A stretch of 41,686 nucleotides of DNA. Origin: a virus. This document shows, one piece after another, positions 8,021 through 15,282 of the stretch (position 1 is its first letter; the number at the start of each line of letters is the position of its first letter). Both the position numbers and the translations under genes were made by a program. The notes beneath the pieces were generated by a model. That model had not been told where the DNA came from, did not search any database, and was given only the letters and a program-made list of their open reading frames with translations. The DNA lies in the IMG/VR virus record IMGVR_UViG_3300047495_000038, positions 1-41,686 of that record; one strand, 5' to 3'.

Positions 8021-8534
8021 GGGTGACCTCCTGGTCTGCATCGCGGTTGAGGTCCAGGCTGAGCTGGGTGAGGACCTGCTGGATGGCGGAGCGGCCGCCG
8101 CGCATGGCGCAGACCACCTTCAGCATGGTGACGGCCTGGTGGAGCATCGGCTCGGTGCTGTCGAGGCTCTCTTCCGCCGTGGCGATCAGGTAGTAGCCGC
8201 CGGCCTCGCCGTCACGGGATGCGCCGAGCTGCACGCCGAAGTTGAGGCGCAGCTCCTGCACGATCTCCTTCACGGTGCGCGGCGTGACGTGCATACGCTC
8301 ACACAGGGCACCCAGGGCGACGGCGCGGTTCTTGCCCTGATGGTTCCGCAGCAGCGTCAGCAGCGTTGTGTCTGCAAGCGTGGGCTGCCACTTGCAGGCC
8401 TTGCCCGCGATGACCTCGTCGACGCGCCGCATGACGCGATCGGCATAGGTCTCGAAGAGCGGGAGCGCGGCCTCGGCGGCCTGCGCCTTTTGGTGGCTGT
8501 AGATGCCCTGTTCGAAGTCGCGATCAGTTGCCAT
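8013..8534 (-). CDS. Winged-helix early protein
   Basis: 173 residues. The central section (TLLTLLRNHQGKNRAVALGAL, then CERMHVTPRTVKEIVQELR) reads as an HTH_11-like winged helix with recognition helix VTPRTVKEIVQEL. A turn and beta strands follow (GASRDGEAGGYYLIAT), then a long C-terminal helix. This suggests a DNA-binding early regulator. Its start overlaps the upstream stop (TGATG) and its end overlaps the next gene by 8 bp. Confidence 0.6.
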   Translation of the reverse strand: MATDRDFEQGIYSHQKAQAAEAALPLFETYADRVMRRVDEVIAGKACKWQPTLADTTLLTLLRNHQGKNRAVALGALCERMHVTPRTVKEIVQELRLNFGVQLGASRDGEAGGYYLIATAEESLDSTEPMLHQAVTMLKVVCAMRGGRSAIQQVLTQLSLDLNRDADQEVTHG

Positions 8535-8893
8535 CAGCGCACCGCCTCGCTCTCATCCAGCATCGAGACCCAATTGGAGTGATCCGGGTGGCGGGCGATC
8601 AGGCCGCGCAGATCCAGGTACTTGACCGCCTCGCTAACGAAGTCTCCGGAGAACTCCGCAACATCGTCGGTGTCGAACCAGTCGCCATGCTCGACACCTG
8701 CCGGGGTGCAGTTGGTGTCGATCGTGCTGCAGGCCGCGTCGTAGGCAAGACCGCGCTCCAGCTTGCGCAGATCGGACTGCTCGGCCGCGCGGAGATCGAA
8801 TAGCTCGTCGAAGATGGCTGCGAGCTCCTGGCCGAGCTTGTGGAGGTCCTTGGTCAACTTCGGGCGCTTGACGGTGACGGAGAGCTTAGACAT
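8534..8893 (-). CDS. Early phage protein of unknown function
   Basis: 119 residues, mainly helical (DLHKLGQELAAIFDELFDLR...), acidic in the middle (GDWFDTDDVAEFSGDF), ending HSNWVSMLDESEAVR. No family was recognised. Its start overlaps the end of the upstream gene by 8 bp and its stop overlaps the next ATG by one base, so it belongs to the coupled early operon. Confidence 0.55.
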   Translation of the reverse strand: MSKLSVTVKRPKLTKDLHKLGQELAAIFDELFDLRAAEQSDLRKLERGLAYDAACSTIDTNCTPAGVEHGDWFDTDDVAEFSGDFVSEAVKYLDLRGLIARHPDHSNWVSMLDESEAVR

Positions 8894-9077
8894 GAGCGTT
8901 CCTCGTTTCCTGCAGCTGGCGATCGGCGGCGCGGCGGTCGAGCAGTTCCTCGATTGCGCAGGTGAGGCCGGTCGCTGTCTCGGTCACAGCTTCCGGGGAA
9001 CCCGCCCATGCGGCCAGCTTGCGGAAGTTGCGTGCGTGCTGTTCGAGCTGCTCGTCTGTGAGGTCACAGTGACGCAT
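8886..9077 (-). CDS. Small helical early protein
   Basis: 63 residues, predicted almost entirely helical (LTDEQLEQHARNFRKLAAWA, then AIEELLDRRAADRQLQE). It overlaps both neighbours by 8-14 bp. No family was recognised. Its place in the coupled operon is the main reason to accept it. Confidence 0.5.
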   Translation of the reverse strand: MRHCDLTDEQLEQHARNFRKLAAWAGSPEAVTETATGLTCAIEELLDRRAADRQLQETRNAHV

Positions 9078-9504
9078 CGGCGGCCTCCTTGGCGGTGCGC
9101 ACCAGTCGGGGTTTCCCTAGCGACGCCAGGACGGCCGCGGCAGCCTCCAGGACGGCGGATGTGGGGTTCAGCAGCGGGATTGCACCGCGCTTGCTCTCCA
9201 TGACGGCCAGGTGCCGCTGGACGCAGCCGGCGGTGCTGCATACGGTGTGGTCCGCGTCGAACCAACTGCAGCCGTCCGGGCAGGCATGCTCGTCATCGCA
9301 GCCGCAGTAAAGGCAGGTGTCGACTTCCGGGCCGAGCGACGCCTCGTAGATCTCGGCCTTCTGCTCGGGCGAGAGGTTCGCCCACCAGGTGTCGAGCGTG
9401 GCCTCGGTGTGGGTGAGGGCATGATCGCCGTCGAAGACGATGCAGAGGATGCTGCCGGGCTGCAGGGCAATGCCCTGCTCGCGGAGATGGGCGGCGGTGT
9501 TCAA
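9064..9504 (-). CDS. Cys-rich early protein, probable zinc binding
   Basis: 146 residues from a TTG start (9504) that overlaps the previous stop and has GGAGG six bases ahead. The centre carries CLYCGC...ACPDGC...C...GC, at least seven cysteines within ~35 residues, which points to one or two zinc sites. Before it comes DTWWANLSPEQKAEIYEA and after it an Ala-rich helix (SAVLEAAAAVLASLGK). Phage proteins with this kind of C-x-x-C-x-C-x-x-x-x-x-C centre occur in many early regions. The function is unknown. Confidence 0.6.
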   Translation of the reverse strand: MNTAAHLREQGIALQPGSILCIVFDGDHALTHTEATLDTWWANLSPEQKAEIYEASLGPEVDTCLYCGCDDEHACPDGCSWFDADHTVCSTAGCVQRHLAVMESKRGAIPLLNPTSAVLEAAAAVLASLGKPRLVRTAKEAADASL

Positions 9505-9848
9505 TTGCCACCTCCCATGCGTGCGGCACGTTGTAGACGTTGAATCTCAGCGGCAACTAGTGCGCCCGAGATGACCATGCGCCGGAGTGAACTTCCTTCG
9601 CGGAGAGAGCGGGGGAGGTCTTCAACGCTCTCTCCGAACGGCCAGAAGGAAAAGATGTCTGCGACCTCAGCCTCTGGAGAGCAGGCAGTGATATAGGCCA
9701 TCGCCATCTGTCCAAGCTCACCGTCAACGTAGGTGTCGTCGATGGTTGGGTCCTGATTCTCTTCCGAGAACTGCCGCACATTCTCGGCGTAGATCAGATC
9801 GTGTGCTGAGCCAAGCAGGAGGTTCTCTGCAACCTTGGGGTTGGTCAT
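9501..9848 (-). CDS. Phage NTP-pyrophosphatase-like (MazG-type) domain protein
   Basis: 115 residues from the ATG at 9848 (TGATG overlap). The pattern E..RQFSEE...D.TYVDGELGQMAMAYI, an interrupted middle, then a Trp-Pro-Phe-Gly, LRRMVISGALVAAEIQRL end matches the small all-alpha phage proteins whose signature is D.YxxGELA.AA..Y and LvkAgALI.AEIdRLdR. Those are thought to resemble MazG/dUTPase-like NTP-PPases that clean or alter the nucleotide pool. The assignment rests on my recall of that pattern. Confidence 0.5.
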   Translation of the reverse strand: MTNPKVAENLLLGSAHDLIYAENVRQFSEENQDPTIDDTYVDGELGQMAMAYITACSPEAEVADIFSFWPFGESVEDLPRSLREGSSLRRMVISGALVAAEIQRLQRAARMGGGN

Positions 9849-10111
9849 CAAGCGGCCGCCTTTCCACAGCGCGGCTTGGCAACAGCCGCGTCCGCCTTCG
9901 CGTGTGCTTTCTGAACCGTCTGGCGGACGCGGTTCTGGAGCGGCCGCATCTCCTGCTGAAGGGTGTAGTTGGCACAGAGCAGGTCGCGGATCGCACCGCT
10001 CATCGCGGGTGCATTGCGGGCTCCGTCCAGCGACTCCATCCGGCTGAGCGCGAGTTCCATCTGGCGCATTGATCTGCGCGCGTCCAGGATGTGTTGGCGT
10101 GTGCTTGGCAT
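9848..10111 (-). CDS. Small helical protein in a cassette bounded by direct repeats
   Basis: 87 residues, one long predicted helix set (ARRSMRQMELALSRMES...) and a basic Ala/Lys-rich end finishing in GKAAA. The upstream gene also ends in GKAAA, because the same 20-bp sequence lies at both gene ends (9846-9865 and 10109-10128). Start overlaps the previous stop (TGATG) and stop overlaps the next start in the same way. No function was recognised. Confidence 0.55.
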   Translation of the reverse strand: MPSTRQHILDARRSMRQMELALSRMESLDGARNAPAMSGAIRDLLCANYTLQQEMRPLQNRVRQTVQKAHAKADAAVAKPRCGKAAA

Positions 10112-10728
10112 CAGGCGGCCGCCTTTCCGCGCGACTTCTTCGCCGCTGCTGCCACGGCCCGCGCCGCGGCTTCTTCCTCAGCCTCGCGCTGGCGCTGTGC
10201 GATCGCTGCCTTCGAGTCCACGGTGAGGGCGGGCGTGTTCGTCTTCGCGTCGAAGCAGCGCATGTAGGCGATCACTACCTGGTCCTTGATCGCCTTCGGC
10301 CACTTCGTGTGCAGAATCGTCTCGCGAGCCGTGGGCTGGAGCGTGTACTCGATGCGCGGACGGAACAGCAGGGCGAAGAGAGCCCGGAGCTTGCTGGTCT
10401 TGCCGAGCAGCTGCCGCAAGGATTCAACGGCCTCGTCGTCGACATCAATCGTGGTGCCGGTGGTGAGGGTGGAAACGAACTCGGACGTCTCGATCCGCAC
10501 GCTCTTCGGCGCGCCATCCGGCACCGATCCGTACTTGGAGAGCGCCGCGATGATGCCGGGCTTCAGTGACTTGAGCGCGTCCTGAGCGACTCTCTCTGCC
10601 TCCTTCTGGCGGAAGTACTCGGCGAGGTCGATCTCCAGCTTGCGGAGCGTGGCCGCTTTGATCTCTGCCTCGGTGGGCGCGATCGCGGTGACTTGCTCAA
10701 GGGAATGTGAGTCAGTGGCGGGTGTCAT
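10111..10728 (-). CDS. Early phage protein, Gam-like position
   Basis: 205 residues from the ATG at 10728, which has AGGAG 10 bases upstream. The longer reading from 10887 is a shadow of the neighbouring gene. An N-terminal coiled-coil helix (~15-55) leads to a segment PKSVRIETSEFVSTLTTGTT, a helical block (~90-130) and an Ala/Lys/Arg-rich tail ending SRGKAAA. The position in the early operon after MuB and the helix-then-strand layout recall Mu Gam, the DNA-end-binding protein, but I cannot show homology. Confidence 0.55.
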   Translation of the reverse strand: MTPATDSHSLEQVTAIAPTEAEIKAATLRKLEIDLAEYFRQKEAERVAQDALKSLKPGIIAALSKYGSVPDGAPKSVRIETSEFVSTLTTGTTIDVDDEAVESLRQLLGKTSKLRALFALLFRPRIEYTLQPTARETILHTKWPKAIKDQVVIAYMRCFDAKTNTPALTVDSKAAIAQRQREAEEEAAARAVAAAAKKSRGKAAA

Positions 10729-10741
10729 GGGGCGCTTTCTC

Positions 10742-11023
10742 CTAAGTGAGTTCTGCGAAGCTCTCCTGGCTGAAGTGCGCCGGGATGAGGTTGAGGGTGG
10801 AGTCCAGGCTGCGGTCCCGGAGATAGCGCTCGACGACGCTAAGGGCGGATCCGTCGCCGCAGACCAGCACCGTGCCGGGCCGTTCATAGTTCATGTCGCC
10901 GTCCTTCTCCAGGCGCGAGCTGCAGAGATCGCCGTCCGAGTCCACCCAGAAGGCTCTCCAGCGTCTGTCGACCGGCTGCTCACACAGGCAGCCGCCGCAG
11001 AAGGCGGTGTGCGCGGGTGCCAT
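10742..11023 (-). CDS. Small Cys-containing early protein
   Basis: 93 residues from the ATG at 11023, which overlaps the last base of the upstream stop. The N-terminus has CGGCLC (a likely metal knuckle) followed by a strand-rich section RWRAFWVDSDGDLCSS and later TVLVCGDGSALSVVERYL. No family was recognised. An upstream in-frame ATG at 11116 would overlap the membrane protein gene by 94 bp and give an Arg-rich, unlikely N-terminus. Confidence 0.55.
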   Translation of the reverse strand: MAPAHTAFCGGCLCEQPVDRRWRAFWVDSDGDLCSSRLEKDGDMNYERPGTVLVCGDGSALSVVERYLRDRSLDSTLNLIPAHFSQESFAELT

Positions 11024-11400
11024 TACCGGAGGCTCCGCTCGATCGCGCCGGTGGCACTGGCGGTCCAGACAATCCAGACGAGGTATCCAGCCACGACGGA
11101 AAGAAGCAGGGCGCAACCGGAGGTGGCGGCGCGATCGGCGCGGTTCTGGTCCGAGAAGTCGATCCAGCGGCTCAACTCCTCATGCATGAAGAAGCCGATC
11201 AGGCCGAGTGCGGCGAGGCAGAGAAACAGGGTGTCGATCACGCGCGGCAAGGCCTTGCCGATCTTGCAGGCGCGTGCGATGTACCGGCTCTGCAGGCTGA
11301 TCACGGTGACGGTGCGGGCTGGCTGAGTCTCGCGCACACCGGCGCGGTCCAGGTAGCGGCGGGCGTGAAGAGGCATTGGCGGAGTGAGGGGGCGGCTCAT
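11023..11400 (-). CDS. Two-helix membrane protein directly after MuB
   Basis: 125 residues. Two membrane segments are visible at ~54-72 (VIDTLFLCLAALGLIGFFM) and ~94-115 (CALLLSVVAGYLVWIVW), with a basic cytoplasmic-looking N-terminus. It starts in an ATGA overlap with the MuB-like gene. Mu has kil and other host-takeover genes just after B, so an inner-membrane effector or exclusion protein is plausible. This is inferred from position; no family was recognised. Confidence 0.65.
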   Translation of the reverse strand: MSRPLTPPMPLHARRYLDRAGVRETQPARTVTVISLQSRYIARACKIGKALPRVIDTLFLCLAALGLIGFFMHEELSRWIDFSDQNRADRAATSGCALLLSVVAGYLVWIVWTASATGAIERSLR

Positions 11401-12437
11401 ACTGCGCTCTCTTTCTGCGCTGCGGCGAACTGTGTCCGCAGATCGTCCAGCGCGTTGCAAAGGGTGCGGATGTTGATGTAGGTGGCCTGCGGGGATCCTT
11501 CCGCCACTGGAACGTAGGCATCGATCACGGTCGCGCCCTTGATGAGCTTGTCTGCGATCTGGTCCGCGGTGGACTTGCGGTCCTTGCCGGAGAGCGATGG
11601 CGCATTGGGGATGTGGCCGGCCTCGCGGAAGACGATGGCGCGTGCCTCCTCCTGCGAGCAGCCGGGGAGCCGCACCTTCTGCGCGATGCGGGAGTTCCAC
11701 TGCTCCAGCGTGGCGCTGGCCCGCTCGAACATCCGGAAGAGGTCATGCGACCCGGTGATGAGGAGCGAGAAGAGTTGACTGTCCAGCAGCTCGCGGATGA
11801 CCTCGAAGCAGGACAGGTCCATCAGTTGGGCTTCATCAATCACCAGCACCGAGCGGTGGCCCTGATGATCGATCCGGAGGTTGGTGAGGATGCGGTCGAT
11901 GCTGCCCGTGCTCTGCGTGCCGCACGCGGTGGCGATGCGCTTGAGCATGTCGCTGGGCCGGATGCCTTCGCGGGCGCGAACGTAGTAGGCGCGGCCGGCG
12001 TTCTGTCCCTTGGCGATCTCGCGCTGGTTGAGCGCGTAGACCTCATGCTGCACGACGAATGTCTTCTGGCTTCCGGGCGGCGCGTAGATCATGAAGGCAC
12101 GCGGCCGGATGAGCAGCTTAGTGAAGGTGTCCCGGATCAGCCGGACGTTGGCCGTCTCAAACAGATCGCCCTCGACCGGACGGACGGGCGCGATCGGATG
12201 CGCCTCCATGTACGCCTGGGCCGCCTTGATGATGTTCCACTCGGCGCGGGATACGTTCAGGTTCTTCTTGCCGAGAAACGTGGTGATGGTGCGGGCTGAG
12301 AAACCGATGCGCTTGGCGAAATCTGAGGGATGGATCCCGGTGCGATCGACATAGTCGATGACAGCGATCTGGCAGGCGTGCCGGTGGTCTTTCGCCACCT
12401 GGAACAACTGCCGTTCGGAATGGGGTAGAAGGCTCAT
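11397..12437 (-). CDS. MuB-like AAA+ ATPase, transposition target selector
   Basis: 346 residues. An N-terminal HTH (~35-60, FAKRIGFSARTITTFLG) is followed by an AAA+ core: Walker A APPGSQKT at 119-126, Walker B VLVIDEAQ at 197-204 and a sensor segment LLITGSHD at ~226-233. This is the domain order of the MuB/IstB-like transposition ATPases. In Mu, MuB coats target DNA in an ATP-dependent way, delivers it to the transposome and protects phage DNA from self-insertion. Start overlaps the MuA stop (ATGA). The Walker A motif lacks the second glycine of GxxGxGKT, having Gln before Lys, as seen in other members of this group. Confidence 0.9.
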   Translation of the reverse strand: MSLLPHSERQLFQVAKDHRHACQIAVIDYVDRTGIHPSDFAKRIGFSARTITTFLGKKNLNVSRAEWNIIKAAQAYMEAHPIAPVRPVEGDLFETANVRLIRDTFTKLLIRPRAFMIYAPPGSQKTFVVQHEVYALNQREIAKGQNAGRAYYVRAREGIRPSDMLKRIATACGTQSTGSIDRILTNLRIDHQGHRSVLVIDEAQLMDLSCFEVIRELLDSQLFSLLITGSHDLFRMFERASATLEQWNSRIAQKVRLPGCSQEEARAIVFREAGHIPNAPSLSGKDRKSTADQIADKLIKGATVIDAYVPVAEGSPQATYINIRTLCNALDDLRTQFAAAQKESAV

Positions 12438-14554
12438 GCGAGGAGTTCTCCAAGAACGTCTTTTGCGAGGTCGAAGGCTGAGGCTGGGGCGTGGGCGTGG
12501 TCGTTCGGCCGAAGAGCCTGGCGAACGATGCGTTGGGAGATCAGGTCGTCGACGGGCGTCTTCGCGGCAACGCGTTCGGCGAGGTGCTCGATAGCAGACT
12601 TGTGTCCGGCCAGGGCTACCTGCTCGTGCATGGTCGCGATGGCGATGCTGGACGCCTTGAGCAGACGGCCTTTGGTCTGGCTCATCTGCCGCACGGGCTC
12701 ACGGGATTCAGGGGTCGAAATCAGAGGATTCTCGACGAGCGTCTCTGCGATCAGGTCTGCCAGCTTGCGGCCGGAGTCGTCCAGGGCGACCGCACGTTGC
12801 GGATCGAGCGGATCGAAGACCACGACAACGGTGCGGCGGTTCTCGTTGAATAGACCCGCCCATGACTCGGGAGAAGATGGCGGCGGCATATAGCGTCGCC
12901 CGTCCACAGTCACGGCCGTGCGCCTGACGACAGCCGTGCGGCGCTCATAGAGCAGCTGTGCCAGCACGTCGGGATCCGCTTGCCGCCGATTCGCCAAGGG
13001 ATAGCCCTCGTCGAAAACTTCGTTTGGAGAGCGGCCGCCCATCCCCTTGCCGCGGTGGTGGTGATCGCGGTTGTAGTCCTCCTCGATCCAGGTCTCCGCG
13101 CACTGAATGAAGAAGCTGGCCGGCATCAGAGCCGACTCGCCGCCGCGTCCGGCTTTCACCAGCTTGCGGTGCTGCGCCCCGAGGAGAATCGCCGCGTCCG
13201 GACGGTTGTAGGAGTTGCCGGTCAGATACCCGTGAATGATGGCGTCCAGCCGCTTATGCACAGTACCGAAGAGCCGCTCGATGGGCTTTGCCTGCGCGTT
13301 ATAGGGCAGGCAAAACTTGACCTCGCTGCCGAGCTGCTGGATGGCTCCGCACCGCGCGATGTAGTCTGCGCCCTGCTGGATCGATTCCGCTGTTGGTCGC
13401 GTGCGTTTCGCGCCTTTCGCGACCTTTTTGAAGTCCGCCCCGTTGTCGCAGTAGAAGACCTGGCAAGGACCGTAGCGCTCGGCGGCGCGGCGGAGCGCCG
13501 TGACAATGGACCGCCAGTCGCCCTCGATTGCCCAGCAATAGCCGACTATCTTGCGTGAGCGCATGTCCATAATGCAGGTGAAGCGCAGCCGGACTGGTGC
13601 ATGCAGCGGAAGGCCTGGAAAGCAATCGTTGCTCAACTCCACGTCGTGGATCTGGTGATCGGCAACCCAGAAGGCGTTCGCGGAAATGTCCGTGTATGCG
13701 CGGGCGACGTGCGGTGCGCAGGTCTCGTTGTAGCGGCGGAGACCCTGACGGGCGAGGATCGCTGGCGGTTGTGGCAGGGACTCCAGGAAGTTGCGAACCG
13801 TCTCGTAGCTCGGCAACTCGTCGGCTGGTATCTGCAGCAGCTGTTGATCGCGGATGATGGCGTCGTAGGCTCGGGCGAACGTCGCGTGCGGCTTGTGGCG
13901 CTCCGCCATCGCAAGCATGGCTGCGGCGGGGTATCGGGTGAAGAAGCTGGAGGTGCCCTTGTCCTTGCGAGGCTTACGGGCGAGAGCGGGAAGACCACCC
14001 GTCCGGTACGCCTTGACCCAGGCCCAAAGGGTGGTCCGAGAGACCTTCTTCCGCCCAACCTCTCGCGTCTCGGCGATGTAGCTGGCCATTAGGTTCGCGG
14101 TGGTCACGGCCTGACCGTCCCTGAGCCGCAGAGCGGAGTACTTGGCGCGGTCGAAGTGGAGGAGCGGCTGGATGGCGTCCAGCCGCTCCGCTGCCTGGCG
14201 CTCTGCCTGCGGCGAGAGGCTGATGCGCTGGCCTGGCCGGTCCGGAGCAGGCGCGGCGGCGAAGAGGGGTGCGGACTCCTGGGACGGAGCGGCGGGGCAC
14301 ACCTCAATCTGCGGCTTGCTCGGAGGGCACAGCTTATTGCGAAGCTCCATGGGAAGCGACGCGACCTGGAACTGCCGGATCGGGCGACCGTTCCGGCCGC
14401 GCGTTGAGATCTCGCGGAATCGGGTCTTACCCTCTTTGGCGTAGCGCTGGAGTGTGCGCTCGTGGATGCCCGTCTTCGTGGCGATCTCAGAGGCCGTGAA
14501 CCAGAGATCGGCCTGGTGTATATGGATGGGAAGGTAGGATAGGGCGGCGCTCAC
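12434..14554 (-). CDS. MuA-like DDE transposase
   Basis: 706 residues, close to the 663 of Mu MuA. GTG start in a GTGA overlap with the upstream gene. An N-terminal winged helix (residues ~15-75, WFTASEIATKTGIHERTLQRYAKEG...) matches the Mu DNA-binding domain. A second HTH lies at ~150-200. The RNase H-like catalytic core shows Asp299 (WVADHQIHDV), Asp370 (FYCDNG) and Glu426 (QAKPIERLFG), the DDE triad. The Mu-transposase C-terminal beta-barrel and tail follow from ~520. It cuts and joins phage ends for integration and replicative transposition together with the MuB-like ATPase. All catalytic residues are present, so it is probably active. Confidence 0.95.
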   Translation of the reverse strand: MSAALSYLPIHIHQADLWFTASEIATKTGIHERTLQRYAKEGKTRFREISTRGRNGRPIRQFQVASLPMELRNKLCPPSKPQIEVCPAAPSQESAPLFAAAPAPDRPGQRISLSPQAERQAAERLDAIQPLLHFDRAKYSALRLRDGQAVTTANLMASYIAETREVGRKKVSRTTLWAWVKAYRTGGLPALARKPRKDKGTSSFFTRYPAAAMLAMAERHKPHATFARAYDAIIRDQQLLQIPADELPSYETVRNFLESLPQPPAILARQGLRRYNETCAPHVARAYTDISANAFWVADHQIHDVELSNDCFPGLPLHAPVRLRFTCIMDMRSRKIVGYCWAIEGDWRSIVTALRRAAERYGPCQVFYCDNGADFKKVAKGAKRTRPTAESIQQGADYIARCGAIQQLGSEVKFCLPYNAQAKPIERLFGTVHKRLDAIIHGYLTGNSYNRPDAAILLGAQHRKLVKAGRGGESALMPASFFIQCAETWIEEDYNRDHHHRGKGMGGRSPNEVFDEGYPLANRRQADPDVLAQLLYERRTAVVRRTAVTVDGRRYMPPPSSPESWAGLFNENRRTVVVVFDPLDPQRAVALDDSGRKLADLIAETLVENPLISTPESREPVRQMSQTKGRLLKASSIAIATMHEQVALAGHKSAIEHLAERVAAKTPVDDLISQRIVRQALRPNDHAHAPASAFDLAKDVLGELLA

Positions 14555-15033
14555 AGGGTCACCTCGGCAAGTTCCAGCTCCAGGCGCGACACAGCTTCAG
14601 CCGCGCGCTTGCCAATCAGGTACTGGCGGCCAAGTTCGAGAAGCTTCCTCTCGGAAGCGGAAATCACATGTAATCCGGCTCGTTCCGTTACACAGCGAAG
14701 CAGGGACCAATCGCCGGTCACATAGCAAAACGCGCGTGTGTATTGTGCCGGGAAGCGGTTTTGATCGGCGGACTCAGACGTATATGAATCGAGTGAGCGC
14801 TTGGTAACCGTCGCACCGAGCAGGCGACTCATCTCTTCAGCGATTACTTCCCGGCTCTTCCGGCAGTTACGAATGGCAGTCGTTATTGCCCCGCGAATAA
14901 CAAACTCATCGTTATAGCTGCCTGGTGCTGGCTCTCCGGAGGCGATCAGCGGATCGGATGTAAAAAGTTCTGGTGTTTCCGCTAGTGACCTCGGATTGCT
15001 ACGTGATCGAAGATCGGCCTGTGAAACTTTCAT
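14551..15033 (-). CDS. Early regulator upstream of the transposase
   Basis: 160 residues. The central part (FVIRGAITTAIRNC, then REVIAEEMSRLLGATVTKRSLDSYTSES) looks like a helix-turn-helix unit of the kind found in phage proteins lying between the Ner/Cro gene and the MuA gene. The segment YTRAFCYVTGDWSLLRCV is typical of that group as I recall it. It is likely to bind DNA and act on early transcription or transposition. ATGA overlap with the HTH gene before it and GTGA overlap with the transposase after it. Confidence 0.6.
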   Translation of the reverse strand: MKVSQADLRSRSNPRSLAETPELFTSDPLIASGEPAPGSYNDEFVIRGAITTAIRNCRKSREVIAEEMSRLLGATVTKRSLDSYTSESADQNRFPAQYTRAFCYVTGDWSLLRCVTERAGLHVISASERKLLELGRQYLIGKRAAEAVSRLELELAEVTL

Positions 15034-15266
15034 GCAGCGCGCCCCCGGACCGACTGACGCTCACGCCGCTTCTTCTCTGCGGCCAAAGCCCTCGTGACCC
15101 GCGAACTCGTCCGCCGCCCCAGAGAGACTTGACGAACGTGCTCATGCGACAGGCCGAGGCGTCGAGCTACGGCCGCACACAGTCCCCACATCGGGTTTGG
15201 TTGCTGCAACGCGCTATGTAAGGGGGTAAAATCCACGGTGGAAATCAACTCTCTAGAGAAGGACAT
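15030..15266 (-). CDS. Ner/Cro-like HTH protein, first gene of the early operon
   Basis: 78 residues, with an HTH around residues 30-52 (LCAAVARRLGLSHEHVRQVSLG) and a strongly basic C-terminus. As the first gene of the leftward operon, facing the repressor gene 15 bp away, it is placed like Mu Ner or lambda Cro, which lower early transcription. The start is uncertain. The ATG at 15266 has no clear ribosome binding site and lies very near a possible promoter for its own strand, so a shorter form from an ATG at 15191 (53 aa, still with the HTH) is possible. Confidence 0.65.
   Translation of the reverse strand: MSFSRELISTVDFTPLHSALQQPNPMWGLCAAVARRLGLSHEHVRQVSLGRRTSSRVTRALAAEKKRRERQSVRGRAA
15250..15259. 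promoter_or_regulatory. 10-bp palindrome, candidate second operator
   Basis: TCTCTAGAGA is a perfect palindrome inside the first codons of the Ner-like gene. Its centre is 20 bp (two helical turns) from the centre of the stronger palindrome at 15267-15282, a spacing that suits cooperative binding of two dimers on one DNA face. Function is inferred. Confidence 0.35.
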
Positions 15267-15282
15267 TACGCGGAACCGCGTA
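15267..15282. promoter_or_regulatory. Candidate repressor operator between divergent genes
   Basis: TACGCGG-AA-CCGCGTA is a perfect inverted repeat with 7-bp arms. It fills the 15-bp gap between the starts of the Ner-like gene and the repressor gene and includes the first base of the repressor ATG. On the minus strand, a TTGACT at 15287-15292 and a weak TAATGT at 15263-15268 (18-bp spacing) would place it between -35 and -10 of a leftward early promoter. On the plus strand, TAAAAT at 15227-15232 could be a -10 box for the repressor. Binding by the repressor or the Ner-like protein is inferred. Confidence 0.55.

Noticed and set aside
10729-10887. Longer N-terminus for the protein at 10111-10728
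   Set aside because: The extra 53 residues are the shadow of the neighbouring gene, and the ATG at 10728 has a good AGGAG before it.
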